Program-made: the position numbers and the translations under genes
In this document: positions 24,240 to 31,302 of the stretch, one piece after another
Layout: each line of letters starts with the position of its first letter
How positions within the stretch are numbered: the first letter of the stretch is position 1
Source of the DNA: Alphaproteobacteria bacterium
GTDB taxonomy: Bacteria > Pseudomonadota > Alphaproteobacteria > Ferrovibrionales > Ferrovibrionaceae
Direction of reading: 5' to 3'
NCBI GenBank assembly: GCA_026126215.1
Contig: JAHCJQ010000022.1
Coordinates: forward strand, 1-40,572
DNA length: 40,572 nucleotides
Notes under the pieces: generated by a model
What the model was told of the DNA's origin: nothing
The model's database searches: none
Seen by the model: only the letters and a program-made list of their open reading frames with translations

Positions 24240-24842
24240 ATGGCAAGGTTCTGGTCGGGGTTGGTCGGTGCGATGGCGTTGGGCTGGGCGGCCCTGGCCG
24301 CAGGTCCGGCGCAGGCGGCGCTTTTCAAGTTCAGCGACGCGGCAGCCGCGCCGGACGACGTGTTCTTCCAGAGCGTTCTGGGCGAAATCGACATGTCGGT
24401 CTTTCCCTTCCTCTACGACAACGAGGACCGCCCGGCCGACCCTGTCTCCATCGGCACTTTCAGCAAGCCTGGTCTGACCAAGCTGGTCTTCACCGTCAAT
24501 GGCCGGCCGGTCGATACGATGAGCTTCATCGAGCCCGACGAGCTGGTGCTGGATCTGGAACTGGACCCGACCGGCAAGCTCCTGCTTGGCAGCATCTTCA
24601 TCAACGAGATCGACATCACGATCACCATGGCCTCCGACGCGATCGGCCTCTGGTCGGTCATGGTCTCGAGCGACGACCCCGCCATGTGCGGCAGCCAGAC
24701 CGAGCCCGGCTGCCGGTTCACCGGCTTCTGGCGGCTGGACGAGACGCCCGTCGTGGTGGCGGAACCTGCCACCTCCCTCGGGCTGCTGGCGCTTGGCCTC
24801 GGCGCCTGTCTCGGACTGGCGCGCCGGCGGCGCGTGGCCTGA
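24240..24842 (+). CDS. PEP-CTERM sorting-domain exported protein
   Basis: A 200-residue exported protein. The ATG at 24240 follows a GGCGGGGG purine run and opens a signal peptide (residues 1 to about 26, ending GPAQA). The mature part is acidic and beta-rich. The C-terminus VVAEPATSLGLLALGLGACLGLARRRR has the Glu-Pro motif, hydrophobic helix and arginine cluster of PEP-CTERM substrates, which an exosortase cleaves and sorts to the outer envelope or biofilm matrix. The exosortase is not in this window. The first position of the motif is Ala rather than Pro (AEP for PEP), a tolerated variant. It ends 91 bp before the tRNA-Pro used as the integration site. Confidence 0.82.
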   Translation: MARFWSGLVGAMALGWAALAAGPAQAALFKFSDAAAAPDDVFFQSVLGEIDMSVFPFLYDNEDRPADPVSIGTFSKPGLTKLVFTVNGRPVDTMSFIEPDELVLDLELDPTGKLLLGSIFINEIDITITMASDAIGLWSVMVSSDDPAMCGSQTEPGCRFTGFWRLDETPVVVAEPATSLGLLALGLGACLGLARRRRVA

Positions 24843-24933
24843 CCCACGCCCTTGCCCCGATGATGCGTTGCGGAGCCGGGAGGCGGCCGTTATAGTGCGC
24901 CCGCCTCGCCCGGACCCGCGCGAGGCTCAGGGT

Positions 24934-25010
24934 CGGAGCGTAGCGCAGCCTGGTAGCGCATCAGACTGGGGGTCTGAGGGTCGTGGGTTCAAATCCCGCC
25001 GCTCCGACCA
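24934..25010 (+). tRNA. tRNA-Pro (anticodon GGG)
   Basis: CGGAGCG pairs with CGCTCCG, then A and an encoded CCA. The D arm (GCGCAGCCTGGTAGCGC), the anticodon arm TCAGA-CTGGGGG-TCTGA giving GGG, and the GGTTCAAATCC T arm are all regular. The 3' half from the anticodon stem onward is duplicated at the far end of the mobile element, so this gene is the attachment site; it remains complete at the left end. Confidence 0.97.
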
Positions 25011-25012
25011 AT
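24960..25012 (+). repeat. attL: left copy of the 53-bp direct repeat
   Basis: From the base before the anticodon stem of tRNA-Pro to two bases past its CCA, 53 bp are identical to 39415-39467. This is the core attachment sequence of a tyrosine-recombinase element that inserts in the 3' half of the tRNA and restores it. Confidence 0.95.
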
Positions 25013-25065
25013 AATTTTAAAGAGTTAGATAGAAATATTGACGATCTAGTTTGAGAAAATTGCGG

Positions 25066-25090
25066 CTCGGGTAACAACCGGGGTAACAAT
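25066..25090. promoter_or_regulatory. Putative left integrase arm-type sites
   Basis: Two direct copies of CGG(G)GTAACA occur in the segment 25068-25089, about 55 bp inside attL. The same pair, in nearly the same spacing, lies at the other end (39267-39288). Matching short repeats just inside both att cores are what integrase arm-binding sites look like. Confidence 0.5.
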
Positions 25091-25188
25091 GCGCTCAACT
25101 TTCTATTATACCCTGCCGTCAAAACACGCTTGTCCAGTTGTTGCGCGCCATCGTTAGATCCGGCACTCTGCCGCCAGGGGGGCATAAG

Positions 25189-25551
25189 ATGCCAGTCCGA
25201 ATGCCAAGTCGCAAACCTAAAGTCGAGACAAAAACACCAAAAGACGGTGAACAATTGCGACTGAAAGTAGTCATTGACTATAGCAGTGATATGCCGAGCT
25301 ACTATGCAAACTTTGCTGAAATATCGCGAACCGAGCATGAATTTGCAGTCACGTTTGCGAAGACGCCCCCAAAACCTTCAGTCGCTCAATTAACGGAGGC
25401 GAAGGCGTCTGGGGAGCTAGTCGTGGAGCCTATAGTCCAGATACTTTTTCCGCCTACGATGATGGAAGGGCTAATCACGGCGTTGCGGACCCAGTTTGAA
25501 AAATTTCAGGAAGGCAAACAGCGCGATGAAGCGGGATCTGCGAATGAATAA
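25189..25551 (+). CDS. DUF3467-like protein
   Basis: A 120-residue protein. After a basic N-terminal tail come YSSDMPSYYANFAEISRTEHEFAVTFAK and, near the end, EPIVQILFPPTMMEGLITALRTQFEKFQEG. This matches the DUF3467 pattern (a YaNfaeIs..eheF.l.F segment followed by a final helix), a small family of unknown function found in bacteria and mobile elements. ATG 25189 was chosen because AGGGGGGC precedes it at good spacing. It is the first of three coupled plus-strand genes directly inside attL, with lower GC than the rest of the element, so it is probably recent cargo. Confidence 0.65.
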   Translation: MPVRMPSRKPKVETKTPKDGEQLRLKVVIDYSSDMPSYYANFAEISRTEHEFAVTFAKTPPKPSVAQLTEAKASGELVVEPIVQILFPPTMMEGLITALRTQFEKFQEGKQRDEAGSANE

Positions 25552-25822
25552 GGGGCACTCCACCGGCGCCGCACTGATCACCACAAAAGCAAGTCGCACG
25601 TCGGCGGCACTTGCTGTCACCGATCCGGTTCCTTTTGGCAAAGCATCTACTAACGACCGAGCAGTGGACGGGGCAGTCTACAAGCATGTTCAAGCCTTGC
25701 GAGCACTTGGTCAAAAGCAAGTGAGGGTCCAAGCAATTGCGCGAGCTTTGTCTCTTTCAACTCGTGAAGTCGATAAGGCAATGCGCCGCCTAAGCGTCAA
25801 GGGAGTCCGTCCGGTCGAATGA
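25526..25822 (+). CDS. Hypothetical protein with possible winged-helix tail
   Basis: A 98-residue protein from ATG 25526, which follows AGGAAGG and overlaps the DUF3467 gene by 26 bp; ATG 25544 is an alternative with an 8-bp overlap. The first half is Ser/Thr/Ala-rich. The second half (AVYKHVQALRALGQKQVRVQAIARALSLSTREVDKAMRRLSVKGV) has the spacing of a winged helix-turn-helix, with a recognition helix ahead of a KGVRPVE end. It could be a DNA-binding regulator of the cargo operon. Its stop overlaps the next start by four bases. No specific family recognised. Confidence 0.55.
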   Translation: MKRDLRMNKGHSTGAALITTKASRTSAALAVTDPVPFGKASTNDRAVDGAVYKHVQALRALGQKQVRVQAIARALSLSTREVDKAMRRLSVKGVRPVE

Positions 25823-26082
25823 GCCGTCGAACAATTTCAGTGACCATCAAGGAGGTGAATGGGGAACCTTGGGGTGACCTAAGCGTCCTAGGTAACACGC
25901 ATGAAATTTGCGGCGAGAAAGTTAGTCAAATCGAGGAAAGCTACACATTTGCCGGAGGCCACCGCGTTCGACTATATCGCTTCAAGAAAAATGTACATTG
26001 GCGCATTCCGGAAGATGGCCGCTATAACATCAGCGACGTGAAGCCCGCCGAACCTCCTCGGCGCAGGGTAAGTCAGCGATAA
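25819..26082 (+). CDS. Hypothetical protein (87 aa)
   Basis: An 87-residue protein coupled to the gene before it by an ATGA overlap. It is beta-rich and basic (ISVTIKEVNGEPWGDLSVLG, then YTFAGGHRVRLYRFKKNVHWRIPEDG) with a proline/arginine tail. No signal, membrane segment or recognised family. It closes the three-gene cargo operon, and a strong hairpin follows five bases after its stop. Confidence 0.55.
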   Translation: MSRRTISVTIKEVNGEPWGDLSVLGNTHEICGEKVSQIEESYTFAGGHRVRLYRFKKNVHWRIPEDGRYNISDVKPAEPPRRRVSQR

Positions 26083-26086
26083 ATGC

Positions 26087-26107
26087 GCCCCGCCACAAGG
26101 GCGGGGC
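26087..26107. terminator. Bidirectional terminator hairpin
   Basis: GCCCCGCC (26087-26094) and GGCGGGGC (26100-26107) form a perfect 8-bp stem with a 5-base loop between convergent genes ending at 26082 and 26132. There is no long T-run on either side, but position and stability fit a shared terminator. Confidence 0.6.
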
Positions 26108-26131
26108 AGTTGATCGGCAAGCCAGGCAGCC

Positions 26132-26608
26132 CTAGGCCGCTTTTCCCTTCACCAGCGGCGCGGGCCGCTCGCCGGGCGTCCATGGCAGCCCGAACACTTC
26201 GGGCGACCAGTCCGTGACCATGAACGGGTGCGGGCGCACGTCGAGCCGGTCGCACAGGAACTCGACCACGTTGCAGGCAGCGGACAGGGCGAGGCGGGCG
26301 CGCTCCTGCTCCCGCTTGTTCGTAAGGTCCCATGCCAGACACTCGACTTCATAGGCCGCCGCCAGCAGCAGGTTCATCGCGTCCGCAACGGTCTCCGGCC
26401 GCGTGGCGAGCAGGTTCATTTGCATGGCGAAGATTTCAATCTGTACGCGCTCCTGTATGCGATCCGCGCGGGCGCGCCCGCGCCTTTGGCCATACTTCTC
26501 GACCACGCGCGCCCGCATGTTGCCGTTCACGTCGATTGACTCGTTCTCGTCCCACATGACCTTGACGCGCTCAATCAGGTCGGTGATCCGTGTCTCGCCG
26601 TTCTTCAT
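26132..26608 (-). CDS. Hypothetical protein of the element (158 aa)
   Basis: A 158-residue mostly helical protein. It has a central stretch MNLLATRPETVADAMNLLLAAAYEVECLAWDL and a C-terminal half RLALSAACNVVEFLCDRLDVRPHPFMVTDWSPEVFGLPWTPGE. The start at 26608 is supported by an ATGA overlap with the gene upstream and by a GGGAGGCGG site before it; an in-frame ATG at 26626 would add six residues. No family recognised, no signal or membrane segment. It is the last gene of the minus-strand core operon, where phage elements often carry small accessory proteins. Confidence 0.6.
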   Translation of the reverse strand: MKNGETRITDLIERVKVMWDENESIDVNGNMRARVVEKYGQRRGRARADRIQERVQIEIFAMQMNLLATRPETVADAMNLLLAAAYEVECLAWDLTNKREQERARLALSAACNVVEFLCDRLDVRPHPFMVTDWSPEVFGLPWTPGERPAPLVKGKAA

Positions 26609-27069
26609 GTCCGCCTCCCTACGCATCGTTGCCCGGCCAGCCGGTGGAAGTCCGCGCGGATCAAATCGAAGGCCCTGCTTTGGACTTCGGGCGAGATACC
26701 ATCCGCGATGTCCTCCTGCAGCCAGTTCACGCGGGCGATTGCCTCAATCGAATCGCGCGCGGGAACGCGGGGCAACACGCACTCCCGCAGGTAGTTGAGA
26801 AGGTAGGTTGTAATCTCCCCCTCCGCCTCGGAAGTCTGTTCGGAGTTATACACCCCGACCAGCGCTTCATGCAGCGGCAACGCTTCTGTCAGATGCCCCG
26901 GCAGCTTCTCGACCAGCGCATCCCCCAGGTCGGCGATCCGCTTGCTCCACCGGTCCCGCTCCGAAGGATCATCCGGCTTCGCGGGGAAGTCCCGCGCCAG
27001 CTCCGCACCAGCGCGCTCCACGTCCTTGAGAAGCGCCGACAGCCGCGCGATGTAGCTCTCCGTTTCCAT
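26605..27069 (-). CDS. Hypothetical protein of the element (154 aa)
   Basis: A 154-residue helical, acidic protein that begins METESYIARLSALLKDVERA. The frame stays open another 80 codons upstream, but GGAGGG lies seven bases before the ATG at 27069, and the upstream part has low-complexity, non-coding character. Segments such as WSKRIADLGDALVEKLPGHLTEALPLHEALVGVY suggest an alpha-helical bundle. No recognised family. It is coupled to the following gene by ATGA. Confidence 0.6.
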   Translation of the reverse strand: METESYIARLSALLKDVERAGAELARDFPAKPDDPSERDRWSKRIADLGDALVEKLPGHLTEALPLHEALVGVYNSEQTSEAEGEITTYLLNYLRECVLPRVPARDSIEAIARVNWLQEDIADGISPEVQSRAFDLIRADFHRLAGQRCVGRRT

Positions 27070-27305
27070 TATCAAGCCCTCCATCGTGCCAGGTCCGGCC
27101 TGGCGCCGGGGGCTAGAAACAGGTCGTAAGGCCTGCGGGCTTCTTTCCCTTGCGGGTGTTGTATCCGCCGCACCCCCGGCCAAGGGCAAACCCGGACAGA
27201 CTCGGATTCCGGGCAAGAAAATGGCCGCGAATCTGACGGGGCGGCTTCCGCTCACGAAGGTGTTTCTAGCACCGTGGGCAAGCCTGCGCCCGATCCCGGA
27301 ATCCG

Positions 27306-27620
27306 TCAAGCCCCCTCCGCCACGGCCAGCGCCGCGCCGATGGCGGAGTTGTCCCCGCCCAGCCGCTGCCGCAGCTCGGCCGGGCTGTAACCATGCTGGA
27401 GTAGCAGGCTCGCCAGGACGGAAGCATCCTCCATCAGCAGCCGCAGGGCGGATCCGGACTTGCCCGAAGCAATGAATATCTCGCGCGGATCGCCTGCCCG
27501 GTCGTAGCCGACCGTCACCGCGATCTCCTGCCCGGGCAGTAAAAGCTGCTCAACGAAGCGCCTGCCGCCTCTCAGGCCGCCTGAGCTAGGCGGAATTGCA
27601 GCCTTGTGGGCACGCGGCAA
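27306..27620 (-). CDS. TSCPD-domain protein
   Basis: Up to 104 residues; the N-terminus is uncertain because the only early start is TTG at 27620, next to the AT-rich cargo block. The core EIAVTVGYDRAGDPREIFIASGKSGSALRLLMEDASVLASLLLQHGYSPAELRQRLGG matches the TSCPD family. That domain is shared with the tail of class II ribonucleotide reductase and with small proteins in alphaproteobacterial prophages. The stand-alone role is unknown. Family relatives usually have a longer, ordered N-terminus, so this copy may have lost its start when the cargo inserted. Confidence 0.65.
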   Translation of the reverse strand: MPRAHKAAIPPSSGGLRGGRRFVEQLLLPGQEIAVTVGYDRAGDPREIFIASGKSGSALRLLMEDASVLASLLLQHGYSPAELRQRLGGDNSAIGAALAVAEGA

Positions 27621-27752
27621 CCGCGCCTGTTCTTGCCTTTACAAATAGATGTCAGGCCGCTTTACACCTGTTAAGAACAGCAAATATCTCAATTATACCT
27701 ATCGCTTTGGTATGCCACTGACACATTACGAAAAATTGCATTGTGGAGCCTT

Positions 27753-27770
27753 TCGGCACAAAAGTTGCAT
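27753..27770 (+). promoter_or_regulatory. Sigma-54 promoter upstream of the cargo PEP-CTERM gene
   Basis: TCGGCACAAAAGTTGCAT fits the -24/-12 consensus TGGCAC-N5-TTGCA closely: GG at 27755-27756 and GC at 27767-27768, exactly ten bases apart. The predicted start of transcription is near 27780, 20-25 bp before the start codon. PEP-CTERM genes in several lineages are known to depend on sigma-54 with the PrsK/PrsR pair, which supports the reading. Confidence 0.65.
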
Positions 27771-27802
27771 ATCCTTCGGTCTAAATATTAATGGGGGGCG
27801 AC

Positions 27803-28576
27803 ATGCAATTAATCACTCGGATGCTTTTTATAGTTGTATCTGTGGTTATTTTCGCACGCCCCGGCCAGGCCACAGAAATATCTGGGGTCAGTTTGTCGGG
27901 TTATTTGGAAGGCGTCACGGGCAACCCTGGGTTCTATGACCTCTATGGCCTAAGCCAGACAGTGGCCTCATCAAGTTTGCAGGTCGAAAGCAAGGGAGCG
28001 GGCTTTGAATTTGGCGTTTCTGACGGCTTTATTTCGGCAAGTGCTAAAACTAATCGTGGCTTAACTGAAGGATTTGCAAGACTAACCTACACTATGGAGT
28101 TTAAGAACCTAACAGATGACGTAATTGTCCCGCCGATTGGTGAAATTCAAGGAGTAATTAGTGTTTATCTTCAACCTGTCGTAGCTATTTCTGGGCCACT
28201 AGACTTTGCAACGATTGGGTTTGCCTATTTTCTTAAACTCAGCCTCTTAGACCAAGACGGTGCAGTGCTCTCCTACGAAGTTGCGTCATTTCCTCACGAA
28301 ACGCAGATATTTCCTCCTGAGAATTATCTCTTTTGTAACATCGATGGGTGCATTACTCCGAACAACCACAACCCATCTTCTATTCAGGATGACGTCATAC
28401 TTCATTTCTATGTAATTGAGGGTATAGCGCCGAGCCAATCAATACGTGCCGAATTTGACCTTATCGTAAGTGCGGCCGCATTTGCGGCTGTGCCTGAACC
28501 TGCCAATCTGTTGCTCATTCTTGTCGGACTATGTGGTCTGGCGGTCGCGTCAAGATGGCGGAAGAACTTCGGTTGA
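27803..28576 (+). CDS. PEP-CTERM sorting-domain exported protein (element cargo)
   Basis: A 257-residue exported protein from ATG 27803, which has a GGGGGG run just before it (ATG 27791 is possible but lacks a ribosome site). The signal peptide MQLITRMLFIVVSVVIFARPGQA is followed by a beta-rich domain with alternating Ser/Thr/Gly. The C-terminus VPEPANLLLILVGLCGLAVASRWRKN is a textbook PEP-CTERM: PEP motif, membrane helix, basic end. The gene is much more AT-rich than the element and the host, runs against the surrounding operon and has its own sigma-54 promoter. Its product would need a host exosortase. It overlaps the nuclease gene tail-to-tail by 62 bp. Confidence 0.85.
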   Translation: MQLITRMLFIVVSVVIFARPGQATEISGVSLSGYLEGVTGNPGFYDLYGLSQTVASSSLQVESKGAGFEFGVSDGFISASAKTNRGLTEGFARLTYTMEFKNLTDDVIVPPIGEIQGVISVYLQPVVAISGPLDFATIGFAYFLKLSLLDQDGAVLSYEVASFPHETQIFPPENYLFCNIDGCITPNNHNPSSIQDDVILHFYVIEGIAPSQSIRAEFDLIVSAAAFAAVPEPANLLLILVGLCGLAVASRWRKNFG

Positions 28577-28949
28577 GCCGTTTTTGGTCAGCGGCATCAG
28601 CGGCAACGGAGTTTTGAAGTAGCTTCAATACGCGTTTGCCATCGTTTTCACCCTTTATCAGCCGGGAAAACACCGCGAAGGGCAGCAGCACCAGCGGGGC
28701 CGCCCGGTCCCGCCGCAGGAACAACGCGTCGTTGCCGCCAAGCCAGCGTTCCAGCATGGCGAAGCCGTTGCCGTCCGCCCGCGCCTTCACCTCGGCACGG
28801 CCGAAACCCTCGATCACCAGATCGCCGGAGAACGATCCACCAGCGGCACCGCTCAGTGGAACGCGCTCGACCTTCACGCCCGCCTCGCCCAGCAGCGCGA
28901 CAATCTCGCGCTCGATCCGCGCCCCCTTGCGCCGCGACTTCATGCCCAT
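28515..28949 (-). CDS. PDDEXK-like nuclease (Holliday-junction-resolvase-like)
   Basis: A 144-residue protein. MKSRRKGARIEREIVALLGEAGVKVERVPLSGAAGGSFSGDLVI and GRAEVKARADGNGFAMLERWLGGNDALFLRR hold the pattern of small PDDEXK nucleases: a Glu in the first helix, an Asp (GDLVI), and the E-x-K pair (AEVKAR). Similar proteins are frequent in alphaproteobacterial prophages. ATG 28949 has GGAGGG upstream; ATG 28943 overlaps the previous stop. The last 20 or so residues run into the AT-rich cargo gene and look unrelated to the domain, as if the original end was replaced when the cargo inserted. Confidence 0.7.
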   Translation of the reverse strand: MGMKSRRKGARIEREIVALLGEAGVKVERVPLSGAAGGSFSGDLVIEGFGRAEVKARADGNGFAMLERWLGGNDALFLRRDRAAPLVLLPFAVFSRLIKGENDGKRVLKLLQNSVAADAADQKRLNRSSSAILTRPPDHIVRQE

Positions 28950-29230
28950 CGGCCAGCCCTCCGCTTCGCCAGCGCGGCGCGTCCGGGCTGATCTATCCAC
29001 TCTGGCCGGCGCTGGGCCGTATAGGTCAGCCGCAGCACCCGCGCGTTGAGAAACGCGCACACCGCCCGGATATCCTCCGCGCTCGCACCCTCCGCCAGCT
29101 CAAGCCCGAGAAAGCCGCCCTCCAGACACGGCAGGGCAAGACCCTCGTACGGCTCGACCATGATCCAGCCGCCATCGGCCGAACTTTTCGGCGTGAACAG
29201 CACGTCCATTTCCCAGGTCTCCGCCTCCAT
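28940..29230 (-). CDS. Hypothetical protein (96 aa) next to terminase
   Basis: A 96-residue protein that begins MEAETWEMDVLFTPKSSADGG one base after the terminase stop and overlaps the nuclease start by 10 bp. It has an acidic N-terminal half and a helical AEDIRAVCAFLNARVLRLTYTAQRRPEW stretch. No known domain was recognised, but the tight packing shows it is a real gene of the minus-strand core. Small proteins of this type accompany phage-like operons. Confidence 0.6.
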   Translation of the reverse strand: MEAETWEMDVLFTPKSSADGGWIMVEPYEGLALPCLEGGFLGLELAEGASAEDIRAVCAFLNARVLRLTYTAQRRPEWIDQPGRAALAKRRAGRWA

Positions 29231-29231
29231 G

Positions 29232-30641
29232 TCACACCTCCAGGAAGCTGCGCGATTCGGTCTCGGCGTACTGGACAACGCCGCGCCGCATGACCGCCTC
29301 GGCCTCGGTCCGCGCCTTCCGCAGCATCATCAGCGCGTAGCGCGTCGCGCTCATCAGGTCGTCATGCTCTTTCACGATCCGGCCGTCCTTGCGGTGATAC
29401 AGCCGGAACTCGTCGAACCACTCCGCCAGATGCCCCGCCACCTTCAAGCGCCCGGTCTGCATCCGGTCCAGCATCTCCATGATGCCAGCCTCCACACCAT
29501 GACCGCCGCCCGCGAACTCCGCCCGCGCCGGCAGCATCCGCACACCAAGCTTGCGATACGCCTCCGCCAGCGGCTCCCCGCTCTGCTTGTCGTGCTGCAG
29601 GCCATCATGCGGCCATGCCACCGGAATCCACGCCCCGCGCGCCTTGATCGCCGCCGCGTGAATGACCGGCGTCGCCTCGCGCACCCGGTAGCAGTCATAG
29701 ATATGAATTATGTCTGTATCGCGATCCCAGGCCAGCCACGCCGCCGCCGTCGGATGATCCCAGCCGAAGTCCATCCCGACGATGCGCGCGAAGTGACGCG
29801 GCATCGCAAACGCCGCCTCGCTTATCGCGCTCTCCGCCACCGGAAACACCCGGCCGGACCCCAGCATCGGAATGCCCCGCACCCGCGCCTCGCGCTCATG
29901 CTCGGGATAGCCGTCGATGATCCGCTGCCGCTCGGCCGGCGCAATGTGCAGCGCGTCGTCCAACTCCATCCGGACATGCGCCCGGTCGATGCTCTCGCCT
30001 TGCAGATACTTCCGGATCACCTCGCTCATGCCGAGCAGCGGCGTGCAGGTCAGATAGACAAGACCAGCGCGCGCCGTGATCCGTGCCAGCGCCTCGGCGT
30101 AAATGTCAGGCGGCGGTTCCTCGTCGAGCCAAACCGCGTCCAGCGTCTCGCCCTGCCACTTCTCGCGGCCCTTCTCGTATGCCTTGAACGAGAGTTGCGA
30201 GAGACCGCCGCTCCGGTGCTTGACGAATGCCGTGTCCACCGCATCGGGCAGGCCGCGCCCGGTTCGCGTCTGGTCAAGCCGGTCCCTCGGTATCGCGCCC
30301 GTTCCCCACTGACCGGGAACGCCCAACAGGATGCGTTGCGGATTGTCGCGGGTTGACTCACCCGTGACGCCTGCCGCCCAGGCGCGCACCGGACCGGCAA
30401 AGCGCTTGCCCTCCCACCATTCGGGATAGTCGCCGGTCAGATGCGCCGCCATCTCCATCCCGCCGGCCCAGGTCTTGCCAAGCTGATTGCCGGCAAGAAA
30501 CAGCCTCTCGCGATGCTTCAGGCCCAGCGCGTGGAACTCGCGCTGCTTCTGGTAAGGCGCATAGTAGGCAAGCCGGTTCTCCCGCTTGCGGCGGGCCAGT
30601 TCCTCCAGATCGGCAGCCAGGGCTTGAAGCTTGTCGGTCAT
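29232..30641 (-). CDS. Phage terminase large subunit
   Basis: A 469-residue DNA-packaging motor. The N-terminal ATPase has the adenine-contact YQKQREF, a Walker A variant GNQLGKT at 51-57 and a Walker B plus catalytic acid LDEE at 172-175. The C-terminal RNase H-like nuclease has Asp291 in GMDFGWDHP and the late HDD at 426-428. All motifs look intact, so the protein should pump and cut DNA if a procapsid portal were available. The start at 30641 overlaps the stop of the gene before it (ATGA). It is separated from the small subunit by nearly 4 kb, unusual for a phage. Confidence 0.92.
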   Translation of the reverse strand: MTDKLQALAADLEELARRKRENRLAYYAPYQKQREFHALGLKHRERLFLAGNQLGKTWAGGMEMAAHLTGDYPEWWEGKRFAGPVRAWAAGVTGESTRDNPQRILLGVPGQWGTGAIPRDRLDQTRTGRGLPDAVDTAFVKHRSGGLSQLSFKAYEKGREKWQGETLDAVWLDEEPPPDIYAEALARITARAGLVYLTCTPLLGMSEVIRKYLQGESIDRAHVRMELDDALHIAPAERQRIIDGYPEHEREARVRGIPMLGSGRVFPVAESAISEAAFAMPRHFARIVGMDFGWDHPTAAAWLAWDRDTDIIHIYDCYRVREATPVIHAAAIKARGAWIPVAWPHDGLQHDKQSGEPLAEAYRKLGVRMLPARAEFAGGGHGVEAGIMEMLDRMQTGRLKVAGHLAEWFDEFRLYHRKDGRIVKEHDDLMSATRYALMMLRKARTEAEAVMRRGVVQYAETESRSFLEV

Positions 30642-31285
30642 CGCTTGGCCCTCGCCCAGTTCGCTAATTGCATGATGAGCAGCGGATTGTTGCCTTCGCC
30701 GCTCTCGGTCAGCCATTCGGCAAGCTGAGGATGCTTCTTGACGGCTGGCCCGATCACACTCCGCGCCAGGTCCAGAGTTTCCTTCATCCCGTCTGCGCCC
30801 AGCTTGCGCTCAAGGAAGCGGAGGCAGGTTTCCCGGCCGCTCTCCAACTGATCGTCGGTTAATGGGCCGCCGTTGCGAGCGATGCGCTCAAGGCCGTCCT
30901 TGAACGCGGCGTTGGCAATCATTGGTGGGACGCCCAGGTCGTGCAGGGTGCCCGCCAGATCGACAACGGCCTGTTCATTCAGCTCAAGGTCCGGCATCGG
31001 CGATGACAAGGTGTAGCTGGCAGGACTGGCCGGCGGCTTGTAGTCCTTGGCCAGCTCCCTCCCCAGATCGGCTTGCGAAGGGTCGGGCGAAACGTCCATC
31101 CGAACGCCCGTTGCCGGGGCAGCGGAGGGGGCAGGCTGGCCGGGTTCCGGATAGGCCAGGCGGTGCAGATCGCTCCACCGCTGGGCGGCCGCTGCATCGC
31201 CGGCAGCCAATGAGGCGCCGAACTGGCGATCCCCTTTCAAGGTGGCGATCTCGGCGAGGGCGGTTTCTGGGGTCTGGTCGGTCAT
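30638..31285 (-). CDS. Hypothetical protein upstream of terminase (215 aa)
   Basis: A 215-residue soluble protein with GAGG before its ATG. The first third is alanine-rich with a disordered proline segment, and the rest is helical (LNEQAVVDLAGTLHDLGVPPMIANAAFKDGLERIAR and EKLGADGMKETLDLARSVIGPA-like stretches). It is coupled to the large terminase by an ATGA overlap. Position and helical, charged character would fit a packaging accessory or scaffold-like protein, but this is inference; no domain was recognised. Confidence 0.6.
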   Translation of the reverse strand: MTDQTPETALAEIATLKGDRQFGASLAAGDAAAAQRWSDLHRLAYPEPGQPAPSAAPATGVRMDVSPDPSQADLGRELAKDYKPPASPASYTLSSPMPDLELNEQAVVDLAGTLHDLGVPPMIANAAFKDGLERIARNGGPLTDDQLESGRETCLRFLERKLGADGMKETLDLARSVIGPAVKKHPQLAEWLTESGEGNNPLLIMQLANWARAKR

Positions 31286-31302
31286 CGAAATTTCCTCGGC
31301 AT

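Noticed and set aside
27649..27939. 96-codon plus-strand frame overlapping the start of the cargo PEP-CTERM gene
   Set aside because: It spans the sigma-54 promoter and is out of frame with the signal-peptide-bearing gene; a chance frame in AT-rich DNA.
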